A stretch of DNA of 29,402 nucleotides from Lysobacterales bacterium (lineage in GTDB: Bacteria > Pseudomonadota > Gammaproteobacteria > Xanthomonadales > SZUA-36). The stretch is taken from NCBI GenBank assembly GCA_021648045.1, contig JAKITM010000023.1, forward strand, positions 1 to 29,402, written 5' to 3'. Shown here one piece after another: positions 1 to 7,358 of this stretch. Position 1 is the stretch's first letter. Every line of letters begins with the position of its first letter. The notes beneath the pieces were generated by a model, which worked only from the letters and a program-made list of their open reading frames with translations, did not search any database and was not told the DNA's origin. The translations under genes and the position numbers were made by a program.

Positions 1-1
1 C

Positions 2-892
2 CGTCTATCTGATGACAGCCCATTTTTAGATGATCAGGCTAAACTTTCTGCTCCTCCTTGGACAAAGTTATATGACCTTGAATATGCCAGTCTTCAATTG
101 GAGCGTGATAATGCTGAAGCGGAGAATGATTACCTTAAGTGGCTGAACATGCTAATCGCCCCGGGTGGATCACTTGGTGGTGCGCGTCCCAAAGCTAGCG
201 TGCTTGATGAAAGTGGGCATCCATGGATTGCCAAATTTCCTAGCCGCCGAGACGAAATAAATATCGGTAAATGGGAGTATCTGATTTACCAGTTGGCTCA
301 AGATGCCGGTATTGATGTTGCACAATCTGAAACCCGTAACTTCTCAGGAGAGTATGATACATTCCTCACCAAACGATTTGACCGCACAGAAAATGGTGAA
401 CGTCTTCACTTCTCTTCAGCCATGACATTGCTAGGCAAGAAAGATGGTGATGGTGGTGATACAGGTGTGAGTTATTTAGATCTAGCTGACTTTTTAATAA
501 AAAATGGTTCGCAAGTTAATAAAGATTTAGAACAGCTTTGGCGACGCATTGTATTTTATATCTGTGTTTCTAATACCGATGACCACTTACGCAACCACGG
601 CTTTATGTTAGAGAACAACGGCTGGGCGCTATCGCCTGCCTATGATATTAACCCCGTTGCAACAGGTGGCGGTCTCTCTCTTAATATATCCAGAGGGGAT
701 AATAGTCAGAGCCTTGAGCTTGTTCGTAGTATTGCGCCTGTTTTTCGTATCAGTGATGCACATACTGTTGAGATCATAAATGAAGTATCCTCTGCTGTGC
801 GTAATTGGCTGGAATTAGCAAAGAAACTTAAAATCCCATCTCGTGAAATTAGCATGATGAAGAATGCATTTCGTGTGGCGGATAAAAATTAA
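2..892 (+). CDS. hipA: HipA-family serine/threonine kinase toxin, 5'-truncated by window edge
   Basis: HipA proteins are kinases. The E. coli enzyme phosphorylates glutamyl-tRNA synthetase and induces persistence, and is neutralised by HipB. The frame is open from base 2 with no start, so the N-terminal part lies outside the window and about 296 residues remain. Visible landmarks are the PPW segment near base 53, the loop GGARPKA at about 176-196, the nucleotide-binding lysine in WIAKFPSR just after it, the catalytic-loop motif NTDDHLRNHGF near 572-604, and the metal-binding motif SPAYDINP shortly after. These match the HipA C-terminal kinase core in order. The TTG at 98 is not a credible start because homology continues upstream. 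A HipB-like antitoxin would normally precede the gene and cannot be seen here. The stop is TAA at 890-892. The family call is firm; the target and toxicity are unknown. Confidence 0.9.
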   Translation, partial: RLSDDSPFLDDQAKLSAPPWTKLYDLEYASLQLERDNAEAENDYLKWLNMLIAPGGSLGGARPKASVLDESGHPWIAKFPSRRDEINIGKWEYLIYQLAQDAGIDVAQSETRNFSGEYDTFLTKRFDRTENGERLHFSSAMTLLGKKDGDGGDTGVSYLDLADFLIKNGSQVNKDLEQLWRRIVFYICVSNTDDHLRNHGFMLENNGWALSPAYDINPVATGGGLSLNISRGDNSQSLELVRSIAPVFRISDAHTVEIINEVSSAVRNWLELAKKLKIPSREISMMKNAFRVADKN

Positions 893-1057
893 AACAAAAG
901 GAATCCAGCAGGATGGGAGATGATGCCAGAGAGGGTATGAAGTTTATTGTTACCTAAACCATTATGAACCAGAGCTCATCGTCTGCCCTGAATACTATTC
1001 TGTGGCCAAAATAACTTGACCACTACATGGTGTCTGTCCCAAGAGAATTGTAATCGT

Positions 1058-1645
1058 TCATTGTGACAAGGCTAATTTAATGTCATTAATTGTTAGAATT
1101 AGATTGTTATTGATGGCTGATGAAATCACGCTTGACCGGCTTATGTAGTGACCAGTATATTTTTGCTGTAACTCCATTTGCGGCGATTGAGTGCTTATAG
1201 AAAAAACACCCTGAGCACCATTCGGTATATAAAAATGTTCATCCAATTCATTATAGCTAGCAAATATTACCAATTCTTCACCGTCTGATAGCTCATATGA
1301 GTTCGACGACGTCTCACCAATCCCATCATAAATCCCACCACTAACCAATATTGACATCTGGTTTTTCTCGAATATACCGCTCAGAAGCTCGTTGATTTCA
1401 AGTGTATATTCAGTATAAATAAATTCACCCAGTGATAATTCATGGTTAGATCGTTCCATCAATTCTTTTTTTAAATATTTTTTATTTACTACCTTACCAA
1501 TAAAGATCAATTCGGATTTTTTGATAAGGTCATCAAGCGAAGCCTTAGGGGATGTTGAGGCTAAACAGACGGGGTTAATAAATATAATTAAGACTAATGA
1601 AGAAATAATGAATTTATTTAGTTTTAAATAGCGTTTAATAGTCAT
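1058..1645 (-). CDS. Hypothetical exported protein, AT-rich gene
   Basis: A 195-residue protein that I do not recognise by name. The N-terminus is basic (MTIKRYLKLNK), followed by a hydrophobic stretch from about residue 12 to 28 ending in CLAS, which fits a signal peptide or lipoprotein-like leader. The mature part begins with a segment SLDDLIKKSELIFIGKV, a pattern I associate with small secreted proteins of unknown function, and continues as a mainly beta-type sequence with few cysteines. The ATG at 1645 has GGAG about 11 bases upstream, which supports this start. The same frame stays open for about 42 more codons upstream without an ATG. The gene is visibly more AT-rich than the secretion genes further along and lies between a HipA gene and a transposase relative, which suggests an acquired or accessory gene. 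It is convergent with hipA. Confidence 0.6.
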   Translation of the reverse strand: MTIKRYLKLNKFIISSLVLIIFINPVCLASTSPKASLDDLIKKSELIFIGKVVNKKYLKKELMERSNHELSLGEFIYTEYTLEINELLSGIFEKNQMSILVSGGIYDGIGETSSNSYELSDGEELVIFASYNELDEHFYIPNGAQGVFSISTQSPQMELQQKYTGHYISRSSVISSAINNNLILTINDIKLALSQ

Positions 1646-1797
1646 ACAGATAGCAGCTCCACACCCCCAGAAGTATGAGCTAATACTGCCGATGAGAATC
1701 GTTTGTGGTATGTCGTTTTCTAGAAACTCCGAAGCAACATCAATAATTTCTTTTTCGAGAAGAAGAGGAGATTATATCATCTTAGACCACTGTTAAC

Positions 1798-1835
1798 TAA
1801 GCCCTCAAATAAACGATAGAAAATTCTAGGGCTTA
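1798..1835 (-). terminator. Weak stem-loop at the end of the RAYT-like gene
   Basis: The 8-base arms TAAGCCCT and AGGGCTTA (1798-1805 and 1828-1835) are perfect inverted repeats around a loop of about 22 bases. The arm nearest the gene contains its TAA stop codon. There is no run of T after the stem on the minus strand, so factor-independent termination is doubtful. Confidence 0.3.
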
Positions 1836-2366
1836 TACCCAAATTGAATCCCAGTAAGGATAGTCAGCATAGTGATTCACCAGCCCTAACTGCTGTGGTT
1901 CCCGAATAATGTGCATGGCTTGCTCGCGAGCATGCTCGCGTTGATAGACAACTTGCAAACTGTAACGGGTTTTCCACAAAGGGCCGACCATACCAATACT
2001 CGTATTTGCCGTTTGATTCACCGCAATTGCCGTACAGGCTTTTATCCGTTGCATGGCATCGGCCACACTGCAATTACTACCTGCCTGAACTAACAATTGC
2101 AACTGGTCGGGTAACAAAACCCACACTAATACCCGAGCGTTGGTATCAGTTAGGCTATGATGCAATGAGCTAGCAGTGGCGCGGGCTAGCGCCAAGTGTG
2201 TAAACCAGTCTTTATCATTAACAGTAGCCAGTGTGATCCAGCTGAGTTCACCGGGGCGCGCGGTGCAAGTAGGCGTTGAGAAAGCCTCAGTTGGTGTGCT
2301 TGTTTGTGGCTGTAGTTGAAGCATGCCTATATATTGCGTGCAGGTAGGCTTTTCAACAATCGGCAT
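1833..2366 (-). CDS. RAYT-like (REP-associated tyrosine transposase, Y1/IS200 fold) protein with lost catalytic residues
   Basis: A 177-residue protein that aligns by eye along its length with REP-associated tyrosine transposases. Matching parts are the core strand ending VLVWVLLPDQLQLLV, the segment GPLWKTRYSLQVV (family GPLWQ..Y), the helix before EPQQLGLV (family NP.RAGLV) and the hallmark end DYPYWDSIWV. RAYT enzymes are single-strand nucleases with an HUH metal site and one catalytic tyrosine. Here the HUH histidines (MPDHLH in the family) read LPDQLQ, and the tyrosine of the YI..NP motif is replaced by His in AMHIIREP. Nuclease and strand-transfer activity is therefore not expected. The frame is intact, so the protein is either recently decayed or retained for DNA or RNA binding. 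It starts 39 bases after the SDR stop and may be co-transcribed. No strong ribosome site is visible at the ATG. Confidence 0.75.
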   Translation of the reverse strand: MPIVEKPTCTQYIGMLQLQPQTSTPTEAFSTPTCTARPGELSWITLATVNDKDWFTHLALARATASSLHHSLTDTNARVLVWVLLPDQLQLLVQAGSNCSVADAMQRIKACTAIAVNQTANTSIGMVGPLWKTRYSLQVVYQREHAREQAMHIIREPQQLGLVNHYADYPYWDSIWV

Positions 2367-2405
2367 TTACTGCAAAAGCAGGTAGGAAAATGTCAGCCCT
2401 AAGTA

Positions 2406-3281
2406 TCAGGGATTCACTAGAGGTGCTGTAAACAAATCCCCTTTTTGCAATTCGAAGTCGCGTGGATTCCAGTGTAACTGCGATCTGGCTGGTGCATCAT
2501 CTACACATAAATCCTGGCTTTGACGATTGATCATCTGCGAGTTCATATCAGTTACCATTCGACTTAACAGCCGTAATAACCATTGCGGTAATACGGCAAA
2601 GCGAACCGGTTTTTCCAATGCTGTAAAAACCGATTCTAGCATTTGTCGGTAGCTCAACTGACTGCCACCGGCGAGCGGCCAAAGAAATTGCCCGCTCGGG
2701 TTTTGTTGTAATAGCTGCTGAATTAAATTTGCCAAATCTTGCGCATGTACCGGCGCGCGCAAACCCAGCGCCTGAGATGCCAGGGGAATAAACCCGAACC
2801 GTTGGATGAGACCAGCGACACGGCTGATATTTTGATCCAGGCCACAACCGTATACCAGAGTGGGCTGTAGTATATGTAAATCAACCTGTTGTTTTTCAGC
2901 CCAATGGCTTAGTTTTTGCTCAGCCTGGATGATGTTAGCCATTGATTCCCGCTCTGCGGAATCGGGCGAGTGCTGTTTAAATAAAACACTGGCACTGCTG
3001 ATTGCAATAACTTTCGCGGGTGCGAGTTTTGTTGCGAGATTTCCCGCTAAATGTAATGGCCCTGAACTTACTAGATTCACACCACCGCTAAGTTTGCACT
3101 GCATGAATTGTTCCATATTACACCACTGCAACCGGGGTTCATTGGCATAACACTTAAACCATGAGGGTAATGCCTGACGGGAAACCGCAATTACTTGCCT
3201 GCCCTCGGCCAGCAAAACTGGTATGAGGAAGTATCCGATTTGATTACTAGCACCGATGACTACGGTGACAGACTCAGTCAT
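2406..3281 (-). CDS. Atypical NAD(P)-binding SDR / epimerase-dehydratase-like protein
   Basis: A 291-residue Rossmann-fold protein related to nucleotide-sugar epimerases and dehydratases. The N-terminus VTVVIGASNQIGYFL is a variant of the GxxGxxG dinucleotide loop (residues 10-16). ISSASVLF (about 94-101) corresponds to the SDR active-site serine strand, and LQPTLVYG (139-146) to the sugar-binding strand. The YxxxK catalytic pair is not visible: where Y and K are expected before AEQKL, the sequence reads S113 and I117. It may be a non-catalytic or atypical SDR. The open frame extends 65 codons upstream, but the start at 3281 fits the Rossmann beginning and overlaps the glycosyltransferase stop by 8 bases (ATGACTGA), implying translational coupling. 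By neighbourhood it acts in polysaccharide sugar metabolism; the substrate is unknown. Confidence 0.75.
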   Translation of the reverse strand: MTESVTVVIGASNQIGYFLIPVLLAEGRQVIAVSRQALPSWFKCYANEPRLQWCNMEQFMQCKLSGGVNLVSSGPLHLAGNLATKLAPAKVIAISSASVLFKQHSPDSAERESMANIIQAEQKLSHWAEKQQVDLHILQPTLVYGCGLDQNISRVAGLIQRFGFIPLASQALGLRAPVHAQDLANLIQQLLQQNPSGQFLWPLAGGSQLSYRQMLESVFTALEKPVRFAVLPQWLLRLLSRMVTDMNSQMINRQSQDLCVDDAPARSQLHWNPRDFELQKGDLFTAPLVNP

Positions 3282-4158
3282 GGACACTCGCCTTGGTGGA
3301 AAGCTTTTTATACCAGATAACAGGCGCCTTGAGCAGGTAGTGCCCGAGAATACTGATGCCGACAATAGCTTGTTTAAAGATATTGTTTTCACCGGCTTCA
3401 AATTTTTTATAGAAGCGCCACATACCTCGGTGTTTTTGCCACTCCACCCATAGTGGACGACCGCGCGAAGACACACCCTGCTGATGAATCACCAGTGCAT
3501 CGGGCACCAATAACACGGCATAGCCGGCCAATGCCGCCCGTTGCATTAAATCAAGATCTTCACAATGCAGGCGGTAATTCGCATCAAAGCCGCCCAACTG
3601 CTGCAACAGACTGCTACGCACCAGCATACAGGCACCACTGACAGCCTCTGCTAGCTGCACCCCTTCCGGTTTAACCAGATCACTCAACTCAACTCCATCT
3701 GGGCTAGTGGGTCGTAAAAATTCATTCATCGAAGTTTTGAAAGTCGGTAATCGGCGAAGTGTCGCCCGCTGTACTTTGCCCTGTTGATTAATAATCCATG
3801 GCCCTGCCAGAATTGCTTTACTGTTTTCCTGTAAGGCCGCACCTAAGCTTTTAAGGGCGTTGTCTAGTAATTCGCAATCGGGGTTCATAAACAGCACAAA
3901 TTCACCCGTTGCCTTTTCCAATCCCTGATTGCAGGCACTAGCATAACCCGGATTATGCGGATTAACCACAAGACTTATGTTGGCGTTATTTTCCGCATGC
4001 ACACAATCCAAACTTTGATCAGATGAACCGTTGTCTATGACGATAAGCTCATCAACCGGGGACTTTCTTAATGCTGTTAGACAGCGGGCCAGCCAGAACC
4101 CGCTGTTGTAATTTACAATCACCGCAGTAATTGTTGGCGTATGTCTACCGGTGTCCAT
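3274..4158 (-). CDS. Family 2 glycosyltransferase, rhamnosyltransferase-like
   Basis: A 294-residue GT-A fold glycosyltransferase. The N-terminus ITAVIVNYNSGFWLARCL and the following DELIVIDNGSSD are the classic GT2 nucleotide-binding elements. MNPDCELL (residues 91-98) stands at the DXD position, as in WbbL-like rhamnosyltransferases, which carry NPD there. SGACMLVR (174-181), GGFDANYRLHCEDLDL (189-204) and the segment around IHQQGVSSRGR follow in family order, with ED as the likely catalytic-base region. A hydrophobic patch near the C-terminus (264-280) could lie on the membrane. It probably adds a sugar to a lipid-linked glycan at the cytoplasmic face. It starts 2 bases after the methyltransferase stop and overlaps the SDR gene. 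The donor sugar cannot be told from sequence alone. Confidence 0.9.
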   Translation of the reverse strand: MDTGRHTPTITAVIVNYNSGFWLARCLTALRKSPVDELIVIDNGSSDQSLDCVHAENNANISLVVNPHNPGYASACNQGLEKATGEFVLFMNPDCELLDNALKSLGAALQENSKAILAGPWIINQQGKVQRATLRRLPTFKTSMNEFLRPTSPDGVELSDLVKPEGVQLAEAVSGACMLVRSSLLQQLGGFDANYRLHCEDLDLMQRAALAGYAVLLVPDALVIHQQGVSSRGRPLWVEWQKHRGMWRFYKKFEAGENNIFKQAIVGISILGHYLLKAPVIWYKKLSTKASVHD

Positions 4159-4160
4159 GG

Positions 4161-5093
4161 TTATTTATTAAACCAGCGTGAAAAAGCGCCCTTTCCTTGA
4201 GCAGGCTTTGTGGGTTTTGTAATACCTTCTCTTTTTAGCAATTGAGTTTCAAGCTCGGCAATCCGTTGGTCCCGTTGTTGAATGATTTCACCAGCAGCCA
4301 TATTTTTACGAATTTCATGTTCATAATGTTGGTATACCGAGGTGCTTTCATCCGCAAATACATTGAGTCCGGCCAAATCAGGGAAGTCTTCGGGCTTGGC
4401 CGCACATAGGGCAATAAAATAGGTAGGCTTGAGTTGTACAAGTTCGGCGGTTTCCAGAATGTCGGTGTCGGTACTTAGTGTTTGACTCTGGTATGCGCCC
4501 GGGGTTTGTAAGTCCCAAATTAGGGAGTGAAATGCGAGTTTCTGACCAAACAAACGAACCTCGGAGAATTGTTGCTGGAGTAAATCAAGTAACTCCTGTT
4601 GGTAGAGTTCTTTTACATGCCAGGGGTTCTGGTAGTTGGCAGCATCGCTGTATTCGGCTTTATCCGGTGATGAGATTAATAACCAACCGCCGGGTTTCAG
4701 TACCCGATGAAATCCGGCAAGCATGGATTCTTGCTGGTACAGATGTTCGAGGGTTTCGAAAGAAATAATGGCATCAAACTGCTTACCGGAAAAATCCAGC
4801 TGAGTGCAATCGGCCTGCTGAAACTCTAAATTTTTACTAGCACTGTAGCGATTGGTGGCGTGGGTAATCGCTTCTGCAGAAATATCGACAGCAGTAACTG
4901 ATGCTGCCTGACTTGCAAGAACCGCACTTCCATAGCCTTCACCACAAGCCGCATCTAACACATCGAGGCCTTTGACCAAAGTGCTGGCAAGGGCGTAGCG
5001 ATGATAGTGTTCGTACCATATCTCCCGACAAGACTCCGGGGTGAAGCGTTCACCAGTGAAATCCAGCACAGATTTTGGATCGTTTGTTTTCAT
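4161..5093 (-). CDS. SAM-dependent methyltransferase with C-terminal coiled coil, possible glycan-capping enzyme
   Basis: A 310-residue class I methyltransferase. The leader FTGERFTPE, the SAM-binding motif I VLDAACGEGYG (45-55), the acidic residue of VTAVD (70), ISFETLEHL (110-118) and RVLKPGGWLLISSP (130-143) are all present. NPWHVKEL (156-163) is typical of methyltransferases in polysaccharide clusters. From about 252 to 290 the sequence turns into a charged heptad-like helix, then a short basic tail ending SRWFNK that could be amphipathic and membrane-touching. In E. coli O8/O9a a methyltransferase (WbdD) with a long coiled coil caps the chain and the Wzt C-terminal domain reads that cap. 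The ABC exporter encoded upstream makes an analogous role here plausible, but the coiled coil is short and no kinase domain is present. Confidence 0.85.
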   Translation of the reverse strand: MKTNDPKSVLDFTGERFTPESCREIWYEHYHRYALASTLVKGLDVLDAACGEGYGSAVLASQAASVTAVDISAEAITHATNRYSASKNLEFQQADCTQLDFSGKQFDAIISFETLEHLYQQESMLAGFHRVLKPGGWLLISSPDKAEYSDAANYQNPWHVKELYQQELLDLLQQQFSEVRLFGQKLAFHSLIWDLQTPGAYQSQTLSTDTDILETAELVQLKPTYFIALCAAKPEDFPDLAGLNVFADESTSVYQHYEHEIRKNMAAGEIIQQRDQRIAELETQLLKREGITKPTKPAQGKGAFSRWFNK

Positions 5094-5314
5094 CTGTTCA
5101 GTTTGCCATAGTCCATCTGCCTATGCAGAAAATATGCGGAAAATATACAGGAATTAATCGAGGCTGGTGCCAGCAGCCGCAATAGCTGTAAGTAATTCTG
5201 AGCGTCGATTTGCCAAAGGGTCTGTAGATATGAATGACTTCAAGGTAATCCGGGTGACGACTAAGTAAACGCTGCATGCTCTCATCTCCCGGGGCCAGGC
5301 CACGTGGACATGCT
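5094..5314 (-). other. Gap between wzt and methyltransferase gene with a possible small gene remnant
   Basis: No convincing gene. One minus-strand frame running into this gap from the wzt end reads sensibly from an ATG at about 5276 (MQRLLSRHPDYLEVIHIYRP), then loses protein-like character. A neighbouring frame takes over with LANRRSELLTAIAAAGTSLD and a stop at 5154. Joining them needs one frameshift around CCCTTTGG. It could be a decayed fragment of a cluster gene or chance. The 200-odd bases otherwise interrupt what is a tight operon. Confidence 0.3.
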
Positions 5315-6499
5315 TCAGTCCAGCCAGTGGTGGGGAAGATGTACAAAACCTAGCTCAAGGCTGGCACCGGTTACAATAAACGGAATTTCCCGAGTATCGC
5401 AAATCCTCAAGCCTTGAGGATCCATAGCATGGGCTCGCAAGCTGTAAGATCCTGGTAGTAGGGCGAGCTTGTCAAAACATATTCGGTAACGACAGCCATC
5501 TGTGCCAAGCGAGGTTGCAGCGATTTCATCGGTATCAGATGAAACCCCATAAACGGGTGTTCCATCAGCGCGTACCAGTCCAAACATTGCCACTGGCGCT
5601 TGCTCATCCGGCTGACTTAAGTCCAGTTCGGCAATAAGCTGATCACCGCGCGAGAAGGTGGCGATATCATCAGCCTTGTCTACCAGACCAGTTTCAATAC
5701 TGAAGTTTTTTACCCGATAGAGGCCACTACTTATTTGTTGTGACTGACGGCGTTCACTGGCTGATTTTTGCTCATGCCAGGCCAAATAAGACTGGGTTAC
5801 GCGAAAAACATCGCCACTCATGCGCACTTCACCGGCTTCAATCCAGAGCGCATGTTTACACAGCTTCTGCACCTGGTACATGGAATGGGAAACCATTAGC
5901 AGGGTGCCGCCATCTTTCAGGTATTGTTCAATCCAGCGAATACATTTCGCCTGAAATGATTCATCGCCTACAGCTAGAATTTCATCGGTAATTAATAGTT
6001 CTGGTTTTACTGCCGTAACTACTGCAAAACCAAGGCGTACCACCATGCCGGATGAATAGTGTTTTACCGGCTCATGGATAGATTCGCCGATATCGGCAAA
6101 GGTAAGGATCTCATCCATTTTATCTGCCAGTTCAGCCCTTGATAAACCCAAAAGACTGGCTTTTAGGCGAACATTTTCAAGCCCGGAAAATTCTGACTGA
6201 AAACCTGCGCCGAGTTCCAACAGTGCAGCAACCGTAGCATTGACACTGACAGTCCCTGATGTGGGGCGTAACACACCCGTAAGTATTTTTAATAAAGTTG
6301 ATTTACCAGCACCGTTAGCACCGATAATAGCCAAGGATTCACCGCGTTTTACCTTGAGGTTAATATCATCTAATACACAGCTTCCGGACTGGTCTTTACG
6401 ACCCATAACTAAATTGAATAAGGCCTTTATGCGGTCGGTGCTATGATTGGTATGCGGGAATACTTTGCCCACCGAGCGTAATTCTGCCAACAGCGCCAT
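5315..6499 (-). CDS. wzt: ABC transporter ATPase for polysaccharide export, Wzt type with C-terminal domain
   Basis: A 394-residue nucleotide-binding subunit that would power export of a lipid-linked polysaccharide across the inner membrane. Walker A GANGAGKST is at 60-68, the Q-loop region near 99-101, the signature YSSGM at 148-152, Walker B LLITDE at 168-173, and the H-loop histidine in VSHSM at about 205. This part ends near residue 245. The remaining 150 residues form a beta-rich extension ending GFVHLPHHWLD, in the place of the Wzt C-terminal carbohydrate-binding domain that selects finished O-antigen chains. The start ATG shares one base with the permease stop (TAATG), so the two are translationally coupled. 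The methyltransferase gene downstream, after a 221-base gap, fits a cap-and-export scheme. The ATPase call is firm; the glycan specificity is unknown. Confidence 0.92.
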   Translation of the reverse strand: MALLAELRSVGKVFPHTNHSTDRIKALFNLVMGRKDQSGSCVLDDINLKVKRGESLAIIGANGAGKSTLLKILTGVLRPTSGTVSVNATVAALLELGAGFQSEFSGLENVRLKASLLGLSRAELADKMDEILTFADIGESIHEPVKHYSSGMVVRLGFAVVTAVKPELLITDEILAVGDESFQAKCIRWIEQYLKDGGTLLMVSHSMYQVQKLCKHALWIEAGEVRMSGDVFRVTQSYLAWHEQKSASERRQSQQISSGLYRVKNFSIETGLVDKADDIATFSRGDQLIAELDLSQPDEQAPVAMFGLVRADGTPVYGVSSDTDEIAATSLGTDGCRYRICFDKLALLPGSYSLRAHAMDPQGLRICDTREIPFIVTGASLELGFVHLPHHWLD

Positions 6500-7272
6500 T
6501 AGAAGAAATCCTCAAAGCGCGGGCTGAGCCTGCGGTAAAACCAAACGGCAAAGGCAAGGAGAAACATTATCGCAACTGCAGTCACGATTAGAGACAAGCT
6601 GGGGACATATTCACCACGCAGAAAATAGCCGCGAAGCGCGTCCATTATTCCGGTCATCGGGTTTAGCCGCATCCAGTGCTGATATTGCTCAGGAATTAGC
6701 GAAATGGAATATATGATGGGGGTTCCGAAAAACCATAGTGTCATCAGTGGTGGAAGGACATGTTCTAAGTCGCGAATAAATACATTTAAGCTACTTACCA
6801 GTAAAGCCAGTGCTAGTGCAAACGCATACAAAAGAATTAATATTACTAGCGCTGGAAGCAGAGCCAACCAGTGCAAATCAACCCCGAAGGCTACCATTAT
6901 CAGCAGAATCGCAATATAACCAATACAATGCATCAAAAATGTAGCAGTAACTGTCGCTATAGGAAAAACTTCAGAAGCAATGGCAACTTTCCCAATCAGG
7001 CCGGCATTTCCAGTAACGGAGCTTATACTACGTAACACCGACTCAGAGAATGCTGTCCACGGCCAAAACGCAATAGCTAGATAGGGAAGGAAACCCGTAG
7101 TATCAGCTTCGGGTATTTTCGCTTTAAAAATAATCACGAAAACAAAGCCGTAAATCAGCAACAGCATTAACGGTTGAATAACCAACCATGCCAGCCCGCT
7201 CAAAGAATCGAGGTATCGACTGCGTATTTCCCGCCGGACTAATTCCCTGATTAGAATGATGTTTTTTTGCAT
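6499..7272 (-). CDS. wzm: ABC-2 type polysaccharide export permease, Wzm type
   Basis: A 257-residue inner-membrane permease. The cytoplasmic N-terminus LIRELVRREIRSRY is the amphipathic element typical of Wzm/TagG/KpsM permeases. It is followed by about six hydrophobic segments (around 26-50, 65-80, 105-130, 137-162, 173-192 and 226-246) and a basic tail, YRRLSPRFEDFF. Length and pattern fit the ABC-2 family partner of Wzt. It forms the channel through which undecaprenyl-linked glycan is moved to the periplasm, using the ATPase encoded immediately downstream with one base of overlap. Only a modest AGG precedes the ATG. The gap of 86 bases to the PPIase gene shows no clear hairpin, so co-transcription with it is possible. 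Confidence 0.92.
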   Translation of the reverse strand: MQKNIILIRELVRREIRSRYLDSLSGLAWLVIQPLMLLLIYGFVFVIIFKAKIPEADTTGFLPYLAIAFWPWTAFSESVLRSISSVTGNAGLIGKVAIASEVFPIATVTATFLMHCIGYIAILLIMVAFGVDLHWLALLPALVILILLYAFALALALLVSSLNVFIRDLEHVLPPLMTLWFFGTPIIYSISLIPEQYQHWMRLNPMTGIMDALRGYFLRGEYVPSLSLIVTAVAIMFLLAFAVWFYRRLSPRFEDFF

Positions 7273-7358
7273 AAACCAGCCTATGAACTATATGCGCTTA
7301 TTATCGCAAATTCTATCCGCAATTGTCTGCTAATTAAACAGAGATCAGGGCGCTGTGA

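Noticed and set aside
5098..5346. 82-codon minus-strand frame as a gene
   Set aside because: It begins inside wzt, is rich in Tyr, Cys and Trp in its second half, has no family features, and is better described as gap or remnant.
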